The notes under the pieces are model-generated. The model worked only from the letters and a program-made list of their open reading frames with translations. It ran no database searches and had not been told where the DNA came from. Both the position numbers and the translations under genes were made by a program. From positions 248,001 through 312,000 of the forward strand of contig NZ_WWCM01000001.1 of assembly GCF_009857915.1 (NCBI RefSeq): 64,000 nt of DNA, in the 5' to 3' direction. Shown here one piece after another: positions 25,246 through 34,134 of this stretch. This DNA comes from Duganella qianjiadongensis. GTDB taxonomy: Bacteria > Pseudomonadota > Gammaproteobacteria > Burkholderiales > Burkholderiaceae_D. How positions within the stretch are numbered: the stretch's first letter is position 1; each line of letters begins with the position of its first letter.

Positions 25246-26195
25246 AAACTATCACTACTGCGCTGACCCTGCTGTTAGCCGTCGCGCCTACCGTGCATGC
25301 CCAGCAAAACAAGGCCAGGCCGCTGGCCGGCACTGACCGCATCCGTTTCGAAGCGAGCTATGAGGCGATCGAATCCGGCAAATGGACCGGCAAGCGCCTC
25401 GCCGATGGCCAGCCCGATGTGGAGGGCCACTGGTCCAACACGGTGGCCAACCATAATAACTGGACTGATCCGCAAGGCGGCATCCCGGGCGACCCGGCAC
25501 CACCACGCAAACCGCTGGGGCCGCGTGCGGAGCGCGCACCCAGCCGCGTCACCGATCCTGCCGACGGACAGGTGCCGTTCCAGCCATGGGCCAAGGCAGC
25601 TCAGGAGAACTTCCTGAAGAACTTCCACAACCCTACCGAGCCTCAGTACATCGAGCCACTGGCACGCTGCGCACCAGCCGGAGTACCCAAGTCCTTCATC
25701 TGGCACGGCTATGAAATCCGCCAGTTCCCCGGCTACGTGGTCTTCCTGTTCAACTCGGGCACGCGCATTATCCACCTCGATGGTAAGCCGCACTTGCCAG
25801 CCAATATCAAGCTGTGGAACGCTGACTCGCGCGGTCACTGGGAGGGCAATACGCTGGTGGTCGATGTCACCAACAATAACAGCAAAGCGCTGTTTGGCCG
25901 CACCGGTGAATTCGCCAGCGAGAACGTGCGCATCACGGAACGCTACATCTTCTCCAACGACGGCAAGCGCTATAACTACGTCGCCACCTTCGATGACCCC
26001 ACTGTGTACACGCGGCCATGGACGGCCACGATACCGGCCAAACGCCGTACCGAAAAGGACGCCGTCGACGGCTGGCATTACGAGGTCGCCACCAATCTGG
26101 CCGGCAAACAGCAGGTCATCGAACGTGATGAACGCATCTGCACCGAAAACAATATCGGCTTTGGCCATGTGGCAGTCACTCCACCGCCACGTTAA
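25242..26195 (+). CDS. Secreted protein of the 'PDLSGxW / WEGDTLVV' family
   Basis: A 317-aa secreted protein. The ATG at 25242 begins MKTITTALTLLLAVAPTVHA, a clear signal peptide, and overlaps the previous stop. The family opening is degenerate (GQPDVEGHW) but the core DSRGHWEGNTLVVDVTNNN and VYTRPWTATIP are kept. An Asn-Ile-Gly C-terminal motif near the end (TENNIGFGHV) resembles ENNVEREH in the 38252 paralogue. Four members of this family in one window, always beside receptors, suggest a role in handling the receptor substrate at the cell surface or in the periplasm. Confidence 0.75.
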   Translation: MKTITTALTLLLAVAPTVHAQQNKARPLAGTDRIRFEASYEAIESGKWTGKRLADGQPDVEGHWSNTVANHNNWTDPQGGIPGDPAPPRKPLGPRAERAPSRVTDPADGQVPFQPWAKAAQENFLKNFHNPTEPQYIEPLARCAPAGVPKSFIWHGYEIRQFPGYVVFLFNSGTRIIHLDGKPHLPANIKLWNADSRGHWEGNTLVVDVTNNNSKALFGRTGEFASENVRITERYIFSNDGKRYNYVATFDDPTVYTRPWTATIPAKRRTEKDAVDGWHYEVATNLAGKQQVIERDERICTENNIGFGHVAVTPPPR

Positions 26196-26238
26196 ACCCG
26201 GCCCCCACCATTAAACTGAAATAAAGACGGAATACCTT

Positions 26239-28854
26239 ATGAATAGACCACTTCCCCGCCGCACCCTGATCGCCACGCTGGTGACCCTCGCCTTCAGCGG
26301 CGCCGCGCTCCATGCCAGCGCAGCCGAGCTGCCATCCTCCGCAGCTGAAAGCGCTGCCAACCTCGCCGATAGTGGCGACCAGAGTGGCGCCCTCGCCGCC
26401 GGCGCCGATGGCGTCTCCGGCATCGTCGACAGCGTGGTGGTACTCGGCTCGATCCGCCACGATGCCACCGTGCTGACCAGCTCCTCGCCTATCGACGTGA
26501 TTACGCCCCAGCAGATCAAGGAGACCGGCGCCGTTTCGCTGAATCAGGCCCTGTCGCGACTGCACCCTTCGTTCAATTTCCCGCAAGGCCAGAACGCCGT
26601 CAAAGGCCAGGGCGTGCGCTCGGCGTCGCTACGCGGCGTCAGCCCCGCCTACACTCTGGTGCTGGTGAACGGCAAACGCCGTAACGCCTCGGCCCAGTTA
26701 TCCGGTACGGATCCGTGGCTAGCGGCCACGGTGGTGGACCTGAATACCATCCCCCTGAGCGCCGTGTTGCGGGTCGAAGTGCTGCGGGACGGCGCGGCCG
26801 CCCAGTATGGCTCCGACGCTATCGCTGGCGTGATCAACATCGTCCTGCGCGAGAACGGCAGCGGCGGCGAACTGTCCGCCCACGGTGGCGGCTATAGCGA
26901 TGGCGGCGGCCATACCACGGCAGTCAATGGCTGGAGCGGCGTCAAGCTGGGGCAGGACGGCTTTGCCAACTTCAGCATCGACCGGCTGAAGAACAGCAAT
27001 GTCGACCGCAGCGCGGCCGACTGGCGCCAGCTGTTCCCCAACGGCGACCCGCGCAACGATAGCTACGATAAGAAATATGGCCAGTGGGGCCAGGCTTCGC
27101 GCGACAACTGGAGCGCGCTGGCCAATGCCGAACTGCCACTGAGCGCCAAAGTGGTCGCCTACGGCTGGGCCAACTATTCGGACAAGGAGTCGCATAACTG
27201 GGTTAATCCGGAACGCGTGGTCAAAGCCATTACCAGTAATCCCACAGTAACCGATGGCACCAAACTGGGCGAAAACGATGTGCTGGGCTTGTACCCGAAT
27301 GGCTATCAGCCTTGGATGAGCTACCACGCCAAAGATGCCGCCGTGGTCGGCGGTGTGCGCTTCGATGCAGAGAGCGCCGGCCAGTTCGATCTGGCCCTCA
27401 GCTACGGCGCCAACGAAACGGCGCGCGACACCTACAATAGCGCCAACCCGTCGTATGGCGCCAGCAGCCCCACCCACTTCTACCTGGGCTCGTGGAAAAG
27501 CGATACCACCAGCCTCACGGCCGACTATAGCAACGTGCTGAATGTGGAAGGTCTGCAGGATGGCCTGAATATCTCGGCCGGCCTGCTGGCGCGCCATGAA
27601 CGCTGGCGTACCGGCGACCTCGGTGATGCAGCCGGCTACACAGGTGGCCCGCTGGCTGGCAAGACCGTCGGTTCGCTCTACCCCGGCACCGCCTTTGCCG
27701 GCGACACCACGCGTATTCCTATCAGTGGTTCTTCCACTTCCGGCATCAAGCCGCAGGACGCCTACCAGGTCAGCCGCAATGTGGCCGGCGGCTATGCCGG
27801 ACTGGATGCACGTCTGAACCGCCAGTGGCTGGTAGGCGCCACCGGCCGCTACGAACACTATTCCGATTTCGGCGGCACCAGCAATTTCAAGCTCAATAGC
27901 CGCTATGATTTCACGCCGGCGCTTGCTCTGCGCGGCACCGTTAGCTCGGGCTTCCACGCGCCGAGTCTGGCAGCACTGGGCTTCCAGAGCACGGGCACCA
28001 CCAGCAACTGGTCGAATTCCGGCAGCGGCACGCTGACGCCGGGTCAGACGCGCCAGTTCCGGCCGGACGATCCCGCCGCTCTGGCCTTCGGCGCGCGCGC
28101 ACTCGATCCGGAAAGATCGCGTACCTATTCGCTCGGCGCCGTCTGGCGTCCGGCCGACACCAGCTCGCTAACGGTGGACGCCTACCGCCTTAAAGTACGC
28201 GACGTCATCATCCAGACCGAGACGCTGCAGGGCACGACCGTCACCAGCGCGTTCAATGCGGCCGGTCTGCCCGGCTTCACGCAGGCGTCCTACTACACCA
28301 ATGGGTGGGATAGCCGCACGGATGGTCTGGACATCATCGGCAAACATCACCTGAGCGCAGGTAGCGGCCAGCTGGAACTGAGTGCAGCACTGAGTCTGCT
28401 CAATACCAGCGTCTCGAACGTGCATCGATTCGTCAGCATAGGCGGCAGCCAGATCCTCGCTGTCAGCAATGCCAAAGTGCGCGATGCCGAGACGGGCACG
28501 CCAAAAAACAAGCTGGTACTGGGCGCGCGCTATAGCACTGGTGCGTGGACCACCGATAGCACGGTAACCCGCTACGGCCGCTACCGCTACAACGTCGGCG
28601 ACGTGGCCGGCGTGGCTTCGCCCAACGGCAATATCGATCAGGTATTCTCGCCCGAGACCTATGTCGACTTCAGTGTCGCCTATGCACTGAATAAGAACTG
28701 GAAGCTGGACCTGAATGTGCAGAATGCGTTCAACCGCTATCCCGACAAATACCTGACCAATAACCGCGCCAGCGGTATCAACCCCTACTCCTTCATTGCA
28801 CCGAACGGGGCTTCCGGCCGCTTCGTGTATGCAGGTCTGAGCTACAAACTGTAA
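26239..28854 (+). CDS. TonB-dependent receptor of the left module
   Basis: A complete 871-aa receptor: signal peptide (LVTLAFSGAALHASA), plug with SPIDVITPQQIKETGAVSL, YTLVLVNGKRRNASA and AAQYGSDAIAGVINIVL, then a barrel closing with FVYAGLSYKL. It resembles the 41013-43676 receptor in the plug (SPIDVLTQEDL, YTLVLINGKRRNTTA), so the two are paralogues in the duplicated module. Four genes of the same operon precede or follow it closely (amidohydrolase 10 bp downstream). It probably imports the substrate of the module. Confidence 0.92.
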   Translation: MNRPLPRRTLIATLVTLAFSGAALHASAAELPSSAAESAANLADSGDQSGALAAGADGVSGIVDSVVVLGSIRHDATVLTSSSPIDVITPQQIKETGAVSLNQALSRLHPSFNFPQGQNAVKGQGVRSASLRGVSPAYTLVLVNGKRRNASAQLSGTDPWLAATVVDLNTIPLSAVLRVEVLRDGAAAQYGSDAIAGVINIVLRENGSGGELSAHGGGYSDGGGHTTAVNGWSGVKLGQDGFANFSIDRLKNSNVDRSAADWRQLFPNGDPRNDSYDKKYGQWGQASRDNWSALANAELPLSAKVVAYGWANYSDKESHNWVNPERVVKAITSNPTVTDGTKLGENDVLGLYPNGYQPWMSYHAKDAAVVGGVRFDAESAGQFDLALSYGANETARDTYNSANPSYGASSPTHFYLGSWKSDTTSLTADYSNVLNVEGLQDGLNISAGLLARHERWRTGDLGDAAGYTGGPLAGKTVGSLYPGTAFAGDTTRIPISGSSTSGIKPQDAYQVSRNVAGGYAGLDARLNRQWLVGATGRYEHYSDFGGTSNFKLNSRYDFTPALALRGTVSSGFHAPSLAALGFQSTGTTSNWSNSGSGTLTPGQTRQFRPDDPAALAFGARALDPERSRTYSLGAVWRPADTSSLTVDAYRLKVRDVIIQTETLQGTTVTSAFNAAGLPGFTQASYYTNGWDSRTDGLDIIGKHHLSAGSGQLELSAALSLLNTSVSNVHRFVSIGGSQILAVSNAKVRDAETGTPKNKLVLGARYSTGAWTTDSTVTRYGRYRYNVGDVAGVASPNGNIDQVFSPETYVDFSVAYALNKNWKLDLNVQNAFNRYPDKYLTNNRASGINPYSFIAPNGASGRFVYAGLSYKL

Positions 28855-28864
28855 AGGAGTCTCC

Positions 28865-30001
28865 ATGACGGATCGCCGCAGCTTCCTGCGCGGCGCCGGT
28901 GCACTGGCCATGATGGCCGCTGCACCGGCGGCAGTCCGCGCCAGTAGTGCCAGTTTGCCAGCGGCGCGCGTGCTGGTGGACTGGCACGCGCACTTCGTTA
29001 CCAACGCCGAAATCAGCTTCCTACGCCAGCGCCAGACGGCACCGCGCGTATTCGACACCGGCGATGGCATCAGTGTGATGGAAAATCTCGATACCGCCTC
29101 GTTCGCAGGCGGCAAACCCTCCCCCTTCAGCGCATCGGATATCGCCGCACGCCTGCGTCACATGGACCAGCTGGGGATTAGCCGCCAGCTGCTCACCCAT
29201 ACTGTGGCGCTAGGCTTCGATGCTACCCTGCCGCTGGAACAACTGCGTCCCCTGTTCCGCGCCGTCAACGACGAACTGGCCGGCATAGTTAGACGTTATC
29301 CGGGCCGCTTTCTGGCGGTGGCGGCGCTACCGGCGGCCGATCCGCAGTGGGCCGCGCTGGAACTGCGCCGCGCCCATCAGGAACTGGGGCTGATCGGCGG
29401 CTCCTTGCCGCTCAATGCGTTTGCTACACTGGACAGCGCGCGGACGCTGGCGCCGCTATTTGCCACCGCACAGAGCCTGGGCAGCCACTTCTTCATCCAC
29501 CGTGCACCGGCCAGTGCCCTGCTGCCCGGCCAGCCACCCATGATCATCCCGAGCGATACGGAATACGCGCGCTGGAGCATCATCAGCAACAGCCATCTGG
29601 CACAGGGCGCCGTCACGCTGGGGCTGACCGACTTCCTTGATCCCTATCCCGATGTTTCGGTCGAAGTCATCATGCTGGGCGGCTTCCTGCCCTATCTGAT
29701 CGATACGCTGGTACCAGCGGCCCATAAGGCGGGTGTGAACGATCCGCTCGCGCGTCTGCGCCGGCTCTACCTCGATCCGGGGCCGTATTCGCGCAATGGT
29801 GCATGGGTCAAGCTGGCGATTGAGAAGCTCGGTGCTGACCGCATCCTGTTCGGCACCGATTATGGTGTAGGTGGGGGTGATCGGGGCGATTCGGCGCCGG
29901 GACTGGCCACGCTGGATCAGGTGCTGACGCCGGCCCAGCGTCAGCAGATCTACATCGACAACAGCCGTCAGCTGCTGGCACGCAAAGGGATTACGGTTTA
30001 G
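28865..30001 (+). CDS. Tat-exported amidohydrolase-family metal-dependent hydrolase
   Basis: A 378-aa TIM-barrel protein of the amidohydrolase 2 (ACMSD-like) family. The N-terminus TDRRSFLRGAGALAMM carries a twin-arginine signal. Metal ligands are visible in VDWHAHFV (H-x-H), FIHRAP and LFGTDYG (Asp). Relatives are hydrolases or non-oxidative decarboxylases of aromatic acids and lactones; export of a folded metalloenzyme to the periplasm suggests it acts on the imported compound. AAAGGAGTCTCC precedes the ATG. Its stop overlaps the convergent cytochrome gene by 11 bp. No counterpart exists in the right-hand module. Confidence 0.82.
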   Translation: MTDRRSFLRGAGALAMMAAAPAAVRASSASLPAARVLVDWHAHFVTNAEISFLRQRQTAPRVFDTGDGISVMENLDTASFAGGKPSPFSASDIAARLRHMDQLGISRQLLTHTVALGFDATLPLEQLRPLFRAVNDELAGIVRRYPGRFLAVAALPAADPQWAALELRRAHQELGLIGGSLPLNAFATLDSARTLAPLFATAQSLGSHFFIHRAPASALLPGQPPMIIPSDTEYARWSIISNSHLAQGAVTLGLTDFLDPYPDVSVEVIMLGGFLPYLIDTLVPAAHKAGVNDPLARLRRLYLDPGPYSRNGAWVKLAIEKLGADRILFGTDYGVGGGDRGDSAPGLATLDQVLTPAQRQQIYIDNSRQLLARKGITV

Positions 30002-30593
30002 CGTCCGGTTTGAGCGGAGCAGGCCATTTCGGCTGCTCCGTATTCGGATACCAGTAAGTCCTGTGGCAACGCTCGCAGGCGGCATCAATTTTCTCGCCCG
30101 CCGCCATCAGCCTGGCAGCATTCTTGCCATCGACTGCGGCAGTCGCCTCCTGCGCGGCCAATTGCAGTTCGCGCGCCGCTGCAGCAAATTTCGCCGGATC
30201 CTGATCAATCTTGCTACGCACCTGTTCTACTGTCAGGATACCCGGCACATGGGCATCTTCCAGCTGCTTGGTATGACTGACCGGACGTCCCGGCACCAGC
30301 AGCAGATTGGCAGCTTCCGCCAGACTGATCGTGTGGTGGCGTACTTCCAGCCATTCCGACTCGGTATTCGGCTGGTACTCTTTCAGGCCCTGCGCCGTGG
30401 TCTCGCTCTTGACCGATGCCCAGATCGCATCGGCGGCCGGATCGACGATATGTGCCATCACTTCCTGTATCGAGGCATCGGGATGGAAGGCCGCTGCTGA
30501 CGGCGGAGCAGACTGCGCTGCCTGATTACACGCACTTAACAACGCTGGCATGGCCAGCACGGTAAGCAGATTTGCCACTAACTTCAACTTCAT
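29991..30593 (-). CDS. Cytochrome c'-like lipoprotein
   Basis: A 200-aa lipoprotein. The signal ends in the lipobox LLSAC, so the mature protein is anchored by Cys. One haem motif, CERCH, sits near the C-terminus (about residue 177) in a four-helix context, the arrangement of cytochrome c'/c556 proteins. It would carry or sense electrons or gases in the periplasm. Last gene of the minus-strand operon that begins at 32124; its 3' end overlaps the convergent amidohydrolase gene by 11 bp. Confidence 0.82.
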   Translation of the reverse strand: MKLKLVANLLTVLAMPALLSACNQAAQSAPPSAAAFHPDASIQEVMAHIVDPAADAIWASVKSETTAQGLKEYQPNTESEWLEVRHHTISLAEAANLLLVPGRPVSHTKQLEDAHVPGILTVEQVRSKIDQDPAKFAAAARELQLAAQEATAAVDGKNAARLMAAGEKIDAACERCHRTYWYPNTEQPKWPAPLKPDAKP

Positions 30594-30602
30594 AATTTTC
30601 CT

Positions 30603-31076
30603 TTAAACATAGCCGATAGCGCGGCCAAACAGACCTACTCCCAACCACAGCGACAGCGACAGCGCCGCACTACCCTGCGCCAGCCACGGCGCCACCTGCT
30701 CTGCGCGCGTCACTTTGCGATATAGCGTCAGCTGCACCAGCAGGGCTAGCCCCAGCAGCAGCATTTTCGGCACGAAGGCACTGTTATAGAAATACCGCAC
30801 GGGGCCGGACAGGAACAGCGTCGTCCCCGTCAGCACAGTGAGGGTCAGCCCGCCCCAGAGCAGCGGAGCAACCGCCGCGGCGATCTGCGGATGCGGCACC
30901 GCCCGCAGGCCCAAGCCCAGCAGACGCAGATTTACCAGCACGAGGGCAGCAAGAAAACTCACCAGTCCCATTACATGCAGCACTTCGGTAATTTCGATCA
31001 CCAGATGATTAGCGCCACGCAGTTGCGTAATCAGATAGCTGTCCTGAACCCAGCCAAGGATTTGTACAAACGTCAT
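30603..31076 (-). CDS. DUF6644 family four-helix membrane protein
   Basis: A 157-aa integral membrane protein with about four to five helices. The signature E-x2-H-x2-G (EVLHVMGLV) in the first helix and LVNLRLLGLGL after it, together with the C-terminal LSLWLGVGLFGRAIGYV, define DUF6644. Conserved His residues in membrane helices could bind haem, but this is not known. Nine bases from the cytochrome gene downstream, which fits a membrane electron-transfer role. Confidence 0.78.
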   Translation of the reverse strand: MTFVQILGWVQDSYLITQLRGANHLVIEITEVLHVMGLVSFLAALVLVNLRLLGLGLRAVPHPQIAAAVAPLLWGGLTLTVLTGTTLFLSGPVRYFYNSAFVPKMLLLGLALLVQLTLYRKVTRAEQVAPWLAQGSAALSLSLWLGVGLFGRAIGYV

Positions 31077-31107
31077 CGTCGTTATGCTTCGTAAAAATTA
31101 GGGGTAA

Positions 31108-31599
31108 TTAGAGGTAATAAGGAATCGAGCGGCCGAATACGGTGGCCAGTGTCCAGAAGCTCAGCGAAATCCAGCCGGCGCGCGTCGCTGCGCGCGGCAG
31201 CACGGCCTGATGTGCCCACTGGCTGGCGCGGTGGCCCCACTTCACTTCGAAATACAGCGCATTCAGGCAGGCCAGCACCATGCATCCCACTTTCAACCAG
31301 AATGGCAGATTGCTGTACAGCGTTTCCGCTTCGGCCCAGAACAGCAGCCCACCGCTAATAAAGGTCAGCGCAAAGCCGCCAAAGATGTAATAGCGCAGCT
31401 GGTTCAACAGATCCGCCAGCGGGATGCGCTTCAGCAGCAGCCCTGTCAGGCGCAAATCCGTCAGCAGTATCAGGCCGAACGACACGGCCAGCCCCAGCAA
31501 ATGAAATGCCTCCAGCAAAGGAAAAGCATATTGCGACTCGCGCAACGCTGTGCTGCTGTCGGATTCCTGGATCAGGTGGACGATATCGAATAAAGTCAT
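31108..31599 (-). CDS. DUF6644 family four-helix membrane protein
   Basis: A 163-aa relative of the 30603-31076 protein, nearer to the DUF6644 norm: EAFHLLGLAVSFGLILLTDLRLTG, central LTFISGGLLFWAEAE, and LSFWTLATVFGRSIPYY at the end. GAGGTGAGATAGCT precedes the ATG. The pair of dissimilar DUF6644 proteins suggests a heterodimer; the right-hand module also has a pair. Confidence 0.8.
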   Translation of the reverse strand: MTLFDIVHLIQESDSSTALRESQYAFPLLEAFHLLGLAVSFGLILLTDLRLTGLLLKRIPLADLLNQLRYYIFGGFALTFISGGLLFWAEAETLYSNLPFWLKVGCMVLACLNALYFEVKWGHRASQWAHQAVLPRAATRAGWISLSFWTLATVFGRSIPYYL

Positions 31600-31611
31600 A
31601 GCTATCTCACC

Positions 31612-32124
31612 TCAGGGCAGCGCCGCCAGCGCCGATAGCGCCAGCGCAGTAGTGGCGGCATCGATATCTGTAGTCGATGCAGTGCGCGGTGCTGCAGCCG
31701 ATGCAGCAGGCGCCGCGGCGACTGGTGCAGCAGGAGGCGTAATCCGCTTGATCGTCCCGCCCTGTGCTTCGTAATCTTCCGAGCCGGTGGCGCCGGCGAC
31801 CTGATAGCCTTTCGCCAGCAGCAGATCACCGACCGCACCGGCACGATGGGCATGGTTGGACACCGTGATGATCAGTCTATCTTTCGGGATGAACGGCAGC
31901 TGCTGTTCGACGTCCTTGGCCTGCACGCTCAGATAGACGGGGAAGCTACCCTTAGCCGTGACTTCGTCGGGACGGCGCACATCGAGTATCAGCACTTTCT
32001 CCGGCTGGGCCAGTAGCGCATCAACTTCGCTACGCTGCAACTGCTTGGTGGTATGCGTCCACGCTTGCTGACCAAAGGCGGGAACACTGACGGCAAGCGC
32101 CAGCAGGAGGGAAATAGTTTTCAT
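31612..32124 (-). CDS. Periplasmic rhodanese-like protein lacking the active-site Cys
   Basis: A 170-aa secreted protein with signal peptide (LALAVSVPAFG). A rhodanese domain is recognisable by VLILDVRRPDEVTAKG, but the active loop reads VSNHAHRAG in place of the usual C-R-x-G-x-R, so sulfur transfer by the classical mechanism is unlikely. The C-terminal 45 residues are Ala/Pro-rich. First gene of the four-gene minus operon controlled by the sigma-54 promoter at 32165-32178. Confidence 0.75.
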   Translation of the reverse strand: MKTISLLLALAVSVPAFGQQAWTHTTKQLQRSEVDALLAQPEKVLILDVRRPDEVTAKGSFPVYLSVQAKDVEQQLPFIPKDRLIITVSNHAHRAGAVGDLLLAKGYQVAGATGSEDYEAQGGTIKRITPPAAPVAAAPAASAAAPRTASTTDIDAATTALALSALAALP

Positions 32125-32164
32125 GATGAGAGACCTTCTTCGAGTTGAACTAAATCTCTAGTTC

Positions 32165-32178
32165 GCAATTTGCATGCC
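32165..32178 (-). promoter_or_regulatory. Sigma-54 (-24/-12) promoter of the rhodanese-DUF6644-cytochrome operon
   Basis: On the minus strand GGCATGCAAATTGC matches the sigma-54 consensus GGCAY-N5-TTGC, with GG and GC ten bases apart. Transcription would start near 32153, about 29 bases before the ATG at 32124. It faces the promoter at 23963, so the two sigma-54 operons converge. Confidence 0.75.
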
Positions 32179-32285
32179 CGTCTCCGGAAAATATGTAGAA
32201 AGCCTTTAATGGCGGGCGAAGTGCCAAATTTAGCCAGACCAGCAGCAAGTCCGCATGTTGGAAAACCAGCAGACGGCGGCTCGCC

Positions 32286-32306
32286 TTGCTGCAAAATCAA
32301 CAGCAC
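32286..32306 (-). promoter_or_regulatory. Upstream activator site candidate, second copy
   Basis: Read on the minus strand this is GTGCTGTTGATTTTGCAGC plus two bases, identical at 19 of 21 positions to the site beginning at 23854. It is centred about 118 bp before the -24 element of the 32165 promoter, a normal distance for an enhancer of sigma-54 RNA polymerase. Confidence 0.65.
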
Positions 32307-32324
32307 AACATGCTCTGTGTGGAA

Positions 32325-32364
32325 TAAAAAACAGGCCCGCCACCACGATCGGTGACGGGCCTGT
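32325..32364 (-). terminator. Rho-independent terminator of the encapsulin operon
   Basis: ACAGGCCCG and CGGGCCTGT are the outer arms of a long stem, extended by CACC/GGTG inside, followed on the minus strand by a run of six T. It lies just after the cysteine desulfurase stop at 32386. Confidence 0.88.
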
Positions 32365-32385
32365 CCTTTACCTCAAATTACCGGA

Positions 32386-34134
32386 CTAGTGCGCCAGCTT
32401 GCGCACCACCGCCACCAGCCGGTCGATCTCCTCATAGGTGTTGTAAAACGCCAGCGAAGGCCGCACCGTCGTCTCGACGCCAAAGCGGCGCAGAATAGGC
32501 TGGGCGCAGTGGTGGCCGGTACGCACCGCGATGCCTTCTTCGTTGAGCGCCTTGCCCACCTGCTCGGTGGTATAGCCATCCAGAACGAACGACATCACAC
32601 TGGCCTTGTCTGGCGCCGTGCCGATCAGGCGCAGACCACGGATCTGCTGCAACTGATAGCTACCGTACACCAGCAGCTCGTGCTCGTAGCGGGCTATCGC
32701 ATCGAGACCGATCCGGTTCACATAATCGATCGCAGCGCCCAGCCCCACTGCATCGGCGATATTGCCGGTACCCGCTTCGAACTTGTTGGGTATAGGCTGA
32801 TACACGGTCTTCTCGAACGTCACGTCAGCGATCATATTGCCGCCCCCCTGCCATGGCGGCATATCCTCCAGCACTTCGCGCTTGGCCCACAGGGCACCGA
32901 TGCCGGTCGGACCGAACACTTTGTGACCGGAGAAGACGAAGAAGTCCGCACCGATATCCTGCACATCGACCTTCATGTGCGATACCGACTGGGCCCCGTC
33001 GACCAGTGCCCGCGCGCCCACGCTGTGTGCCAGCGCGACGATTTCCTTGACTGGCGTGACCGTCCCCAGCGCATTCGAAACCTGCGTTACCGACACCAGC
33101 CTGGTGCGGCTATTGAGCAGCTTGCGGTACTCGTCCAGCAGCACCTGACCGTTGTCGTCGACCGGTATCACCCGCAGTACCGCGCCCTTGGCCTTGGCCA
33201 GCTGCTGCCACGGCACGATGTTGGCGTGGTGCTCGAGATGCGAGACGATGATCTCGTCGCCCTCGCCCACATGCTGCGCGCCCCAGCTCTTGGCCACCAG
33301 ATTGATCGCTTCGGTGGTGCCGCGCACGAAAATCACTTCCCGCACATCGGGCGCATTGAGGAAGCCACGCACCCGCTCGCGCGCACCCTCGTAGGCATCG
33401 GTGGCGCGTGCCGCCAGTTCATGCGCAGCGCGATGGATATTCGAGTTCTCATGCTGGTAGAAGTAGCTGATACGCTCGATCACCGAGCGCGGCTTGTGGG
33501 TCGTCGCGGCATTATCGAACCACACCAGCTGGCGCCCGTTGACGCGCTCCTGCAGTATCGGGAAGTCGCGCCGCACCGCATGCACATCGAACGGCGGCGC
33601 CGCCGTCTGCGCCTGTAGCACGGGCGAGCCGGGCGCCGGACGTGCTGCCGCAGCAGATGCCGGATCAGGACTGTGCCAGTCGCTGAGGAAGTAGTACGAC
33701 GGCGCATCAAGCTGGCGCGCACCACCCAGCTCCAGCGCCGGCACGCCCAGCACGGCACTGCCGCTACGGGGCTCGTACGCAGGCACCGTACTGAACACCT
33801 TGTCCGGCACACCGTTACCGGCCTGCGCCGATGGCGCCAGCGCCGGAATCCGGTTGGCCAGCGACGGCAGCTGGCTAGGCGACGCCGGGATCAGGTTGGT
33901 ACCCGGTATCTGCCCCTGCGGTATCGGCGTACCCGGCACCGACGGCCCCAGACCGGCAGGACTGGCCAGCGGCGAGCCTGCCGGTGCCACGTTGGCAGGC
34001 CCCTGCACGCCCGGCACACCAAGTGGCGTCTTGAACGGGCCCGCACTGAACAGTTCATTGGCGAGCCGCGTCAGTAGCGCCGTATCGAACGGCGCGCCGG
34101 AAGGTTCCGGCAAATTGGACGTTGGATCGCTCAT
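32386..34134 (-). CDS. Encapsulin cargo cysteine desulfurase with long disordered N-terminus
   Basis: A 582-aa protein. The C-terminal 400 residues are a SufS-type desulfurase: PLP-Lys in FSGHKVFGPTG, cofactor residues in VSHLEHHANIVPW and the catalytic Cys in RTGHHCAQP. It takes sulfur from cysteine, giving alanine and a persulfide. The first 180 residues are Pro/Gly/Ala/Ser-rich and unstructured, far longer than in housekeeping SufS (about 400-420 aa). Short conserved pieces stand out there: ALLTRLANELFSAG, GTNLIPASP and YYFLSD. In family 2A encapsulin systems such an extension targets the desulfurase into the shell, and the loaded particle can accumulate sulfur. The shell gene lies directly upstream; the shell stop meets this ATG. 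Confidence 0.93.
   Translation of the reverse strand: MSDPTSNLPEPSGAPFDTALLTRLANELFSAGPFKTPLGVPGVQGPANVAPAGSPLASPAGLGPSVPGTPIPQGQIPGTNLIPASPSQLPSLANRIPALAPSAQAGNGVPDKVFSTVPAYEPRSGSAVLGVPALELGGARQLDAPSYYFLSDWHSPDPASAAAARPAPGSPVLQAQTAAPPFDVHAVRRDFPILQERVNGRQLVWFDNAATTHKPRSVIERISYFYQHENSNIHRAAHELAARATDAYEGARERVRGFLNAPDVREVIFVRGTTEAINLVAKSWGAQHVGEGDEIIVSHLEHHANIVPWQQLAKAKGAVLRVIPVDDNGQVLLDEYRKLLNSRTRLVSVTQVSNALGTVTPVKEIVALAHSVGARALVDGAQSVSHMKVDVQDIGADFFVFSGHKVFGPTGIGALWAKREVLEDMPPWQGGGNMIADVTFEKTVYQPIPNKFEAGTGNIADAVGLGAAIDYVNRIGLDAIARYEHELLVYGSYQLQQIRGLRLIGTAPDKASVMSFVLDGYTTEQVGKALNEEGIAVRTGHHCAQPILRRFGVETTVRPSLAFYNTYEEIDRLVAVVRKLAH

Noticed and set aside
26719..27957. 412-codon minus-strand frame
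   Set aside because: Antisense to the receptor at 26239-28854, with composition typical of a high-GC shadow frame.
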